Shown here one piece after another: positions 51,607-61,000 of a stretch of DNA of 64,000 bases. Both the position numbers and the translations under genes were made by a program. The first letter of the stretch is position 1, and each line of letters begins with the position of its first letter. Where the stretch lies: the NCBI GenBank assembly GCA_002118135.1, contig BDIU01000208.1, positions 1 through 64,000 of the forward strand, given 5' to 3'. The notes under the pieces are model-generated. The model was not told the DNA's origin and searched no databases. It saw nothing but the letters and a program-made list of their open reading frames with translations. The DNA comes from Trebouxia sp. TZW2008. Taxonomy: Eukaryota > Chlorophyta > Trebouxiophyceae > Trebouxiales > Trebouxiaceae.

Positions 51607-54600
51607 TTATGGCCTTGGTGCCAGCATGGTCTCTGGCCTGACCCATTCATCAAACTCCTGAGCTGTGACAATGCCCAAGCTCATGGCAGCCTCCTTGAGA
51701 GTCGTGCCCTCCTTATGCGCCTTCTTGGCTGTAGCTGCAGCCTTGTCATACCCAACCTTGTTGTTCAAGGCTGTCACAAGCATGAGGGACTCGTTCAGCA
51801 GCTGGTTGATGCGCCTTTCATTTGCCTTGATGCCAACCACACAGTTGCTGGTGAACGACGCTGAGGCGTCTGCTATGAGTCTGATGGACTGCAGCAGTGA
51901 GTTGACCAACATGGGCTTGAACACATTCAGCTCAAAGTGACCCTGCGAGCCTCCAATGGTCACACCCACATGGTTGCCCATGACATGGGCACACACCTGC
52001 ACATTGGCACCTTCCTGTATTGCCACTTGTTCAGCGCTTGCAACATTGTCTAGGAGGTTGTGCAGCTGTCAAGGTTGTATCAGGTGAAGCTAGATTGACG
52101 AGATAACGGCTGTACGGCTTGTTTGTTGCCACACCAACAGCTCAGGTGTGAGTTCCTGTACTGTTGCATGAGGATCACATGAGAGCCAAATATGGGTGCT
52201 CACAGCTCAGGCGGTGAGTACTTGTCATATCGTATGCAGAGCTCGTGAGAGGCAATGACGGGAGCATACCATTGTGAGGGCTTCACACTGTGTGGGGTTG
52301 ACTTTGCCAGGCATGATACTGCTGCCAGGCTCGTTTTCTGGCAGATTCAGCTCTCCTAGACCACACCTTGGTCCACTTCCCAGCAGCCTGCACACACAAA
52401 GGATGCATCTATCCTTGACTCTACCTTTTTGGTGTTTTTGGCAAGCAGTAGCTGTGGAGTTTATGCACTGCAAACAGTAACATCCTGAACACTTGACACA
52501 GTCAGCAAACAAAGATATCAAATGCATGTCTCTAACAACGCAAACAGCAAAGCTTGCTTGCCCTTGCTTCGTGAACTCAGTAAGAGGGCTCAGTGACAAC
52601 AGTGCCAGCTTTGCTGACTGCATGGCAATCTAATAAGTCCTCAGCTTTCACGCTTACATGACTGTGCACCAACACTTCATGGGCTTGCAGTGCAGCATTG
52701 CAAACAGTCCAAACACACCCTTCGCTGCTATGTGGCATCACCTGATGTCATTGGCAATCTTATACAGGGATGCAGCAACAGTGTTGAGGGCTCCACTCAT
52801 CTCAACAACAGCATCATGAGCTGCAAGGGCCTCAAACTTGTTGGGAGCTGTCACGAAGGGCAGCCCTGTGTCATTGGCCACAGCAGCTGCCAGGGCTGTG
52901 TCAAAGCCCTTTTTGGAATTGAGACCTACAAAACATTCACCGTCATGACAAGCATGGGCACACATCAATGCATTATAACAAAGCTGTTGGGAGCTGTCAC
53001 AAACGGAAGGCCTGTGTCATTGGCTACAGCAGCTGTCAGTGCTGTGTCAGAGCCCTTTTTCGAGTTGAGACCTACAAAGCATTGACTGTCATGCTTGCTG
53101 TGAGCACACGCTGCTGCATGGCATACACTTGTTGCTGTATGCACCACGACAGCCAGGAATGTCAAATGTCAAAGCTGTCCATCTGTAAGCCAAGCTGATG
53201 GCGGGGAAGCAATGCATCACACAGAAAAGTGTCCATGTTGAATCTGCTTTGCATAGCATCGCTTGCAGCGTAGCAAAGTACATACCTGTGCCAACAAATG
53301 TGCCTCCTTGCGCAAGCTGGTACATCCTAGGCATTGCAGAAGTCATGAGCATGTCCACTCTGCTTTGCGTAAGAGTGCTTGCAGTGTGGCAAGGTACAGA
53401 CCTGTGCCAACAGCAGTGCCTCCTTGTGCAAGCTGGTATAGCCTGGGCAAAGCATCCTTGATCCTTTTAAGGCCGTAGTCAACCTGTGTGGTATACCCAC
53501 TGAACTCCTGACCCAAGGTGAGAGGCGTTGCGTCCTGAGTGTGGGTGCGCCCAATCTTGATGATCTTGTCAAAAGCTTTTGCCTTGTCAGCCAAGGCGGC
53601 CTGCAGTTGTGCAGAGCAAACAAGACTGAGAAAATGGCAACCAAGCCTGAAGAACTGGGTTGCTGTAGAAGCTGATGTGCATGTAAGCGCTCAGCTGTAT
53701 CACGCATGCAGCTTTGGGCTGACTGGCAGTGGAGGCTGTGCACAGCAGTTCAAGGAAAGATAGGCTGGCACTGGGAATACATGCAAGCAAAGGTAACACC
53801 GATGCACAAAGGTGGACAGAAGGGACAAATCATGATGCTGGCATAAGATTGCGTCCAGCAGACATTTGCAACTTGATGATAGGTGCATCCTCAAAGCCAA
53901 ACTCGTTGACTAGATCTGTCAGTGTCACAAGCTCACATCTGAGCAATCAATTTGACTGTTTGAGTCTTAGTCTGCATTTCAGAATGGCAGACCTACATGT
54001 AACGTTTCCAGGGATGGTAGTAGTCGTGAATGGACCTCTGTCACGGCGGCAATGTGCATCACCTACGGGCACAGCACAACAGTAGCTTATTTTCAGCCGC
54101 TGACGACACCCAGAAAACCTTGACTGAATGATCACAGATGGTGTGTGGGCATTGCCTGTGAGTGTGCAAAGGCAAATTTGGTGCTTGCACTTGTGTCAAA
54201 CACTTTATTTCCTGAAAGGTGGTCACAGAAATGCCTTTGCTTTCGCTTGAGTTGGCAAGATATGTGAGCAAGGTGTAGCATGCCATACACAGTACCTGTG
54301 CTGCAATGCAGCACAAACAGACTTTTCTGTCCTCACATTTTACATTCTTGCTGGTAAGGCTTCATGACCCTGCTACATGCATATAGAAGCAGCAAACTGT
54401 TTCAGGGTTTAGGGGGCTAAGTTACCCTAAACCCTAACCCCAACCCAAAATGGATGGAGACTTGCCGTCGGGAATGTGTCATTTGAGCTCTGCCCCTTGT
54501 TGACATGGTCATTGGGATGTACTGATTTGTCTCCCAGCTTGCCACCTCGCAGCTCTATGGCTCTGTTGGCAATGACCTCATTGGCATTCATGTTGCTCTG

Positions 54601-55468
54601 TGTTCCACTGCCTGTCTGCCACACTACCAAGGGGAAATGATCTAGCAGCTTGCCTTCTGCAACCTCTGTTGCTGCAGCCATGACTGCTTTCCCAATCTCA
54701 GGGTCCAACATCTTCTGATCAATGTTGACCTGAATGCATACAATAGCTCTGGACAGAGCTCCTTTGGGGCAGTTCATTGCTTCTGTAGGTATTTACCAGG
54801 GCCGCAGAATCTCAATGACAAGCATGTAAACGCTTATGATGATGGTGCTATACATTGCTGCTTGCATTTCAAGCGACGAGGGGGCTGCTTGACAAGCAGA
54901 GCTCACGCTATCAGGTCACAGTGATGCAGCCAAAGTCAGGACTACCGGCAGGGGGTTTGCCTTTTTGGGTACCTCTGTAGCAGTGAATATCAAGTTGCAC
55001 ATTCTTGCATAGGTGCTGTCTATAGCCGGTGCCATACCTTGGCAGCTGCCCTTTTCAGAATTCCAAAAGCTGTTATGACAGGCTCTGGCATGCGCTCTCT
55101 GGGACCACCTATTTTGAAATTCTGAAAGGAACGCTGGGTCTGAGCACCCCAGTACCTGCGGGCTCAAAGTGTCAGCCGTGCATGTACAAGGCAAGGGTGA
55201 TCCCATGCAGTTTGTGCACAATCCTGTTTGCTTCAGACAAGTCAAGGTCAAAATAGTCTTACTTGTCAGCAGGCACTTCCAGAGGTCCAAAGGTGTCCCT
55301 CTCTGTTCTGGTGGAAAGACATCTGAAGAAGCCTACATGAGGGTGTGAACGATCAGTACACTCTCCAGCACAGATGCTAGGTGTTGGATGCAGGCGAGTA
55401 TACAAGCAGCTTGTCTCACGAGTCATGGGTGCAAAATTGCCATCGAGACAGCATACCTGCGCTGCCAT
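51607..55468 (-). CDS. class II fumarate hydratase (fumarase)
   Basis: Eight exons on the minus strand: 55468-55263, 55155-55038, 54729-54466, 54062-53997, 53600-53402, 52925-52742, 52387-52270, 51996-51607; 514 aa. The first 50 residues ([20 protein letters not shown]...) are an extension that may be a mitochondrial presequence; [20 protein letters not shown] begins the conserved chain. Key blocks: [59 protein letters not shown], and the superfamily signature [16 protein letters not shown]. The C-terminus has [13 protein letters not shown] and [14 protein letters not shown]. It hydrates fumarate to malate in the TCA cycle. Intron 3 is GC-AG (ACG|GCAAGT). Intron 5 carries decayed exon copies and intron 3 a telomere-like motif. 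All junctions are in phase. Confidence 0.93.
52975..53345 (-). pseudogene. decayed copies of both flanking exon edges inside fumarase intron 5
   Basis: Going downstream on the minus strand, 53345-53265 repeats the END of exon 5 with its donor ([22 protein letters not shown]; real exon [17 protein letters not shown]). Then 53085-52985 repeats the START of exon 6 with its acceptor ([20 protein letters not shown], real [20 protein letters not shown]) and breaks off after TAPN. Each copy lies next to its parent, about 115-150 bp away. The first is clearly decayed; the second has only a few changes and keeps its AG. Confidence 0.85.
54403..54447. repeat. interstitial telomere-like motif
   Basis: CAGGGTTTAGGGGG and, 20 bp on, ACCCTAAACCCTAACCCC form an inverted pair of plant/algal-type telomeric units (TTTAGGG/CCCTAAA) inside fumarase intron 3, just downstream of its GC donor. 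Confidence 0.7.
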
Positions 55469-56080
55469 GCTGTTGTGAAGCCTGCAAGATAGACCGATAG
55501 TACTGTAAAGACATCAGAGCGGCCCTGTTGCCCGATCCCATCGTGATAGTGATGCCTCGATCAACAGCTCAAAGGCGTGATGCAGTCGGTAGAGACGCCG
55601 ATTAGGCCCAGATCGCCTCTGACATGCACTACTCGAAGTTGTTCGTCACGTCAGACCGCAGTCCGATGCCGACATAAACCGCTTGTTCCAAATGCTGATG
55701 GCTGATGAGCTGGAGCACATGTGCATGCCAAATGCATGCATCTTGACATGTCCTCAAGTACAGCATTACATGCAGCGTTTGCATTGCACAGGACTCTGGC
55801 TGCTTGCACAGATGTGGGCATGTACTGGCCTTGGAACAGGGGTGGGGTTTGTCTTTTGCAAGACAATAACGAAATCGTTCAGTACTGAAATAGTCCATGT
55901 CAGAACCTGATGAGGACTTTGTTGGCCGCAGAATTGACGAAGGCGCACTTGGGCATTAAAGTTGCTGTAGTACCGATTGTCGTTGAAAACAGAATGCAAG
56001 CAGGAGCCCCATTCACGCTCTGCTGCCAAAGCCAAACTCCAATGCGTTCACTCAAAAGCGCTGCATGTTGAGGGTGCTGA
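55469..56080. other. region between fumarase and FAM32A genes, no gene recognised
   Basis: Fumarase promoter and FAM32A 3' UTR are expected here. A minus frame ending at 55632 (VYVGIGLRSDVTNNFE) and one at 56035-55766 have no recognisable domain. A short unannotated exon cannot be excluded. Confidence 0.4.
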
Positions 56081-56504
56081 TCACCCTGGTCCAACTTTTG
56101 GAATGTCATGGTGTTCGCTCAGGCTTGCCAAGTGAGCATTGAATTCAGCAACTCTCTCACGATGTGATTTGAGAGCCATCTTTTTGGTCTTTTCTGCTGC
56201 ACGTTTCGCTTGTATCTCATCATATTTGCGCTCTGCTGCTGTGCGCTTGTCTGCTTGTTCTGATTGCGGCTGCAATGGCTGTCCCTCAAGATTGCCATCA
56301 ATCTGCGTTCACAGGACAAGCTTTGAGCATGCCTGGTAGTGTATATGTGCTCATGCAAGGGCAATTTACCTCCTGTTCAGCTGGGGCAGCATCTGGATCT
56401 AGCACAGCAAGCGTGGTGGACTTTTTCTTCTTTTTCTTCTTGTCGATGCTGCCTTTCAGTGGCTCTCCACCTTTCAGCTTGAGCTTGCCACCAGTGAAAG
56501 ACAT
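56081..56504 (-). CDS. FAM32A homologue (small basic nuclear protein)
   Basis: Two exons on the minus strand: 56504-56370 and 56269-56081; 107 aa, the usual length for the family. The N-terminus is MSFTGGKLKLKGGEPLKG followed by a seven-lysine run (DKKKKKKKS). The C-terminal signature includes KRTAAERKYDEIQAKRAAEK and ends LASLSEHHDIPKVGPG. FAM32A-type proteins are nuclear, and the human protein is reported in the late spliceosome, reaching toward the 3' splice site with its C-terminus. The acceptor was chosen to preserve phase. Confidence 0.85.
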
Positions 56505-56544
56505 TCTGAAGTGTATGTGAGCTAGATGTGATCAGAAGCCTCTC

Positions 56545-56749
56545 TTATCGCTCATATCTGGGGTCTGCCGCAATGTATTGGTATGCAAACACCAGGACGA
56601 CAATGCCGATTCCCAGCCAATTCTGCACCAGCCAGTAAAACTTGATCTGCACCGAGATTTGAAGACAGCAGAGGTCGCTTGCATCCAGGGCAACAGCCTA
56701 ACTAGTTCTGCCGTACCGTGAACCAGCCAAGATCAAGGTCGTCAATCAT
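56545..56749 (-). CDS. OST4: OST4 subunit of oligosaccharyltransferase (36 aa)
   Basis: Two exons on the minus strand: 56749-56717 and 56622-56545; 36 aa. Exon 1 codes MIDDLDLGWFT. Exon 2 starts after CTGGTGCAG and reads NWLGIGIVVLVFAYQYIAAD followed by PRYER and stop. This matches the plant OST4 pattern (M-x-D-D-x-D-L-G ... N-x-L-G-I ... Y-x-x-A-D-P-x-Y-E) with a single membrane span. OST4 stabilises the STT3 complex that N-glycosylates proteins in the ER. An alternative acceptor 24 nt upstream would insert IKFYWLVQ. The gene is head-to-head with uS15. Confidence 0.85.
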
Positions 56750-57000
56750 ATCTGCGCAAACAGCCCGTTGCACTCAGTACACGTTCGAACTTCGCGACAC
56801 TTGTACATACGCATCGATCATCGATTTTGCTGCATGCTCTGCATGCTGAATGCACGATAGGGTTTGATCTAGGTTTAGAAGTTGCAAAGGAATTTACAAG
56901 CCGCCCTGCGCACGGTCAAGCTCTCTTTCGACAGCGCCCAGCGATTGCAACAAACTAGTCGTGTAAGGTACGACCCGTGTGAAGGACACAAGCCGCAGCC
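56750..57000. promoter_or_regulatory. compact bidirectional promoter, OST4 (-) / uS15 (+)
   Basis: Only 251 bp separates the start codons of two housekeeping genes, so both promoters must share it. No TATA-like element is obvious. Confidence 0.55.
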
Positions 57001-57977
57001 ATGGGTCGCATGCACAGCAGAGGCAAGGGTATGAGCTCTTCAGCTCTGCCCTACAAGAAATCTCCTCCCAGCTGGCTCAAGACTAGCAGCTCAGAGGTGA
57101 GCGTGCAGCTCACGGACTACACTCTGGCTTCAGCACGCTGTTGTGCACGTCATGACATGTTCGTGTCCCTGTCCACGAAACAAGCCGTATTGCAGGTCGA
57201 GGAGCTCATCGGCAAGTTTGCCAAGAAGGGCTCCACCCCTTCTCAGATTGGTGTCATGTTGAGGGACTCTCACGGCGTTCCCCAAGTCAATGGCATCACA
57301 GGCAGCAAGGTCCTGCGTATCTTGAAAAAAGCAGGTAAGCTGTGAGACAAACCTGTGAAGGCCACCAATGGTTTTCACATCGCGTGCAGAACACGACGTG
57401 CTTCATGCAATGGCTCATGCCCTACCACAAGACATGAGCCATATGAAACACCCTACAGACATGGTTCCAGCAACAGTTGCATCAAACATAGCCCAGCAAA
57501 GTTTCCTGCAAGTTGTTTTACAACACATTGGTCTTGATTGCTTAACAGTGTTTTGAGCACTTGCGTGGCTTGTAGGTCTAGCACCTGCCATCCCAGAGGA
57601 CTTGTACTACATGATCAAGAAGGCTGTGGTCATGAGGAAGCACTTGGAGGTCAACCGCAAAGACAAGGACGGCAAGTTCCGCCTGATTCTTGTAGAGAGC
57701 AGAATCCACAGACTAGCTCGCTACTACAAGGTAAGTTAGATGAGCTGATTATGTTTTCTAGACGTAACTGTACGTGGTTTAACACGCTGGCTCATTGCTT
57801 CAACCATTGCACCTGTCAATGCCAGCTTCCTGCTGCTATCAGTGCACCTATACATGCTGGCTCGTTTCTTCAATAGAGTCATAATCTTTCAAAAGCTGTT
57901 TGTTGCTGCAGCGTGTGAAGAAGTTGGCGCCCAACTGGAAGTACGAGTCATCCACTGCCTCAGCTTTGGTGGCGTAG
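57001..57977 (+). CDS. RPS13: cytosolic 40S ribosomal protein uS15 (S13e)
   Basis: Four exons: 57001-57096, 57196-57334, 57576-57730, 57912-57977; 151 aa, exactly the eukaryotic family length. The start [20 protein letters not shown] is characteristic. Later blocks: [72 protein letters not shown] and the end [12 protein letters not shown]. It binds 18S rRNA in the small-subunit platform. I searched the introns by eye for box C/D or H/ACA snoRNAs, common in ribosomal-protein introns, and found none I could support. All junctions keep phase. Confidence 0.97.
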
Positions 57978-59120
57978 GGTCTTTCGTGTTTGTTCAGGCT
58001 TGTAGTTGAGCATGTTGAATATATAGGCACAAAAGCTGTAACCACAAGCTTTGTTCACCCCATGTGCTCCTCTGTGGCCTCTGTGCACACATGACACATG
58101 AGGAATATCTGGCTGAAGCCAGGCTGTTGTGGTTCACGCTGCGCAGCTCTGGTCGCTAGCTCTGCTTTTGGTGCAGCAGTGTGCACCATCCTGCACTTCT
58201 TCTGCGCTTGAGCATAAACGCATTGCAGCTTGGCTAGCTGTTTGGGGTTTGGCACTGCAAAGCTGCATTGATTTCATGTACAGGTAGGCTTGCACTTTAC
58301 CATCCGTGTGCACAGCTGCGAGTGCATGTATGCGCTCATGGTGTAATGTTCACGTCATGTTCTATTCCGTGTCAGTGCAGCTGCTTGTCTCTGCCAATCA
58401 TTCTGATGCATTCTTTGTGGCTATGACTGATGACACGTGCGGTGTAAAGGCTTTGGCTTGCTGTTGCATCAGTGACAGCTTTGCCAAGTGCCCTGACTGT
58501 TCACATGAAAGACAATAAAATACAGTAATTTGGGCAGTCGCAGGTCTGAATCTCATACACTGGCAAACACGTCTGCAGTAACAACATGCATTGTGCCAGA
58601 TATGCAATACATTCATCAACAATGCATGAGGAGCGTGTTCATTGCGAAACAACGCCCAGATCTGCGATTGGCTGAAACACAACATGATCTTTGGACCATC
58701 CAACGTGCTGACTCAACAAATTTTGCATGCCACCACACAAAGCACAAGCAAAAATGCGTGTGTGTCAAAATTGGCGGACTGTCATCTAGCTTATCATGAG
58801 AGCATCAAACACGGAAAGCCTCAGTTGCAGAACGATGAGTTGTCAACGCAAGATCCCTGCTGCATTCATCATGCACTTCAGCTGAATAAAGCGCATGAGA
58901 TGACCTCAACAAGCAACATTGACTCAGATCGGGCGTGCAGGAGTACCCCCAAGAATGCAGCAGCAGCTGCCTGCGCCAAGTCTGCTATGCAGAATACTCT
59001 GCTGTCAACCCTGCAATGACATGCTCCTTTGTGCTTAGTCGCTCAGGGAGCGTGTGACTCACTCACAGGCTGTCCATCAGCAGCGTGCTGCACAGAAAAG
59101 TAAGGCTCCGGCGTGCCTTG
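57978..59120. other. convergent 3' intergenic region
   Basis: 1.1 kb between the uS15 stop (+) and the MgtE stop (-). Plus frames at 58306-58518 and 58642-59019 have no recognisable family. Confidence 0.45.
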
Positions 59121-60697
59121 TCATCCAGCAGGTAACAGAATCTGGTTCAGATGATTCAACATGAGGTTGCAGGTGAAGCAAGTAATCGCCACTCCTGATA
59201 TGTCCATCAATACCTGCAATATCACAATATGCCTTGACATGCCAGATCCGACCTGGTGTATCGTGAGCCCATTCGTTCACCAGACTGAGAGACAAAAGGC
59301 ATGTGCTATAGCAGCTGTGCACTGATTGAGAATGCAGCAACTTACCTGAACACTGGTGCCAGCATTTGCTGGATCAACACCAATTTTGGCTAGGCCAAAA
59401 GGCAGCAGTGTCCCTGTCAAAACTGAAGTCATGACTATCAAGAACAAAGAAAGGGATATGGCACAGGAGTTCTCAAAGCTGCCATCTGTAATGTACACGC
59501 GGATGAAGCCACCCACTGCAACACAAAGGACACCGTCAGAATTAATGCAGACTCATTCCAGTCGACGATCCCTTTTGTCAACAACAGCAATGACAAAGGG
59601 CAAGGCCAGAGTGGTGTTGCAGATACACTCATGTGACCTTGAGTTTCGAAAAGTAAGGCCAATACCTGACAAGCCAGTGCCAAGTATCAATGCTATGAAG
59701 GCTTGTTGCCTGAGTGTCTTTCTGACTGAAGGCCATGTTGTTCTGATGGTGCCTGTCGCCTGCATGACAGCTGGCTTTCATGTTCATTTGAACATCTCAC
59801 ATGCCCGTTCCTGAAGGCAAAGCATGCAACATGGAAGTGGAGCTGCTGTGAGATGGAAAAGTCTAGGCACTGATCTTGAGTGCAACATGTGCATGACATG
59901 CTATTCTAGCAGAGTATTTCCAGGCATGCTTACCAGACCCCTGATGACCTTGATAGCTGACTGATTGCCAGCATTGCCGCCAGCTCCAACCAGCATAGTT
60001 AAGAACACTGTCACCACAAGGTGATCTTTCAGCAGCTGCTGATATTGCTCTAACACAAAGGATGAGGTGCTTTGCAAGACTAGCAGCCCAAGCAGCCATC
60101 GCCTGCAGTATGTTCAAATCTGTGTCAGCTACCGTCTGGTGGCCTCTGTTGATGCATTCTGCACAAAGGAAGAGCAGTGATTGCGCACCCTCTGCTCCAC
60201 GCCTCACTATAAATGGTCATCTCGACTGGCGGCAATTGCAGGACATCACAAACTTCTGTATCTGGCAGTCCAGAATCGCAGAGTGCAGCTTGCTGCTCCT
60301 CATACAGGCGTGCTTGCTGCTCTTCATACAAGTCAGCTTGCTTTTCAGCATAGATTTCTGAAGACGTGACACCAAGACCTGCACAGTGTGGCTCTTCAGA
60401 TCTAGCAACTTGTTAGCATCAATGAAATAGCAACCCAGCAGAGATCTACGCTGCAAGGACATCTTGGTAAGCGAAGCTACCTTCTTCTAACGCTGAAAGA
60501 TGATGACTTGAAGCTGCACTTCGGTTCTTAGCAAGAAAGTTGAAGAGGTGACTATTTGGCACGTATACAAGATGCCGAGACTGCATATGCTGGCCAAGCT
60601 GACGGCATCGAGCACGAGGACGTTCTGTGGCGAACGCCCTGATCTGTATCTGGTTGCAGAAAGCGCAAGTCTGGATCTGTTGAGAGCTTAGGTGCAT
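59121..60697 (-). CDS. MgtE/SLC41-type Mg2+ transporter, membrane domain only
   Basis: Six exons on the minus strand: 60697-60481, 60357-60189, 60102-59934, 59759-59666, 59515-59346, 59213-59121; 303 aa. An N-terminal extension rich in Arg/His/Ser could be an organelle presequence. It is followed by a short repeat (LYEEQQARLYEEQQAAL). The MgtE membrane domain has RWLLGLLVLQ, then the hallmark LVGAGGNAGNQSAIKVIRGL, ATGTIRTTWPSVRK, ISLSLFLIVMTSVLTGTLLP, LAKIGVDPANAGTSVQ and VLMDISGVAITCF. The cytoplasmic N domain and CBS pair that gate bacterial MgtE are absent, as in SLC41 and other eukaryotic relatives. Substrate is probably Mg2+ or another divalent cation. The start at 60697 was chosen because its exon joins in phase to the EEQQ exon; an ATG at 60462 does not. 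Confidence 0.82.
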
Positions 60698-61000
60698 GCT
60701 AGCCTAAAAGCAGCAGTCTGCAAGACTCATTACCAGCACCAACTACTGTAGTCTAGGGTCGGCTGTGCGGAGAACACAATACGTCGGCCGCTGCCCTCAA
60801 AGCTAGACACGCATCATTGCAAAGCAATGCAGAACAGCAACCCGTGGTCAACACAATTGAGCCCGCTTCGGGTTTCGGCCAACTTCCTCTTCACTACCTC
60901 AACTCCCAAGGATGACTACCAGACGTCCTCTTGATGTGTTCAAGATTCCGTCTTTGACTGCACTAGCTTGCCTTTGCCGCGAATCGGCAACGGCGCAAGC
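60698..61000. promoter_or_regulatory. divergent promoter region, MgtE-like (-) / desaturase (+)
   Basis: 303 bp between start codons. No coding signal or obvious TATA box. Confidence 0.5.

Noticed and set aside
51607..55468. The fumarase decoy segments as mutually exclusive alternative exons
   Set aside because: Each decoy covers only one edge of its parent exon and cannot encode the rest of the domain.
57335..57911. snoRNA in uS15 introns
   Set aside because: I saw no convincing paired C (RUGAUGA) and D (CUGA) boxes with terminal stems, nor an ACA hairpin pair.
60217..60462. ATG at 60462 as start of the MgtE-like gene
   Set aside because: Its frame does not join in phase to the following YEEQQ exon, whereas the exon starting at 60697 does through GAAG|GTAGC.
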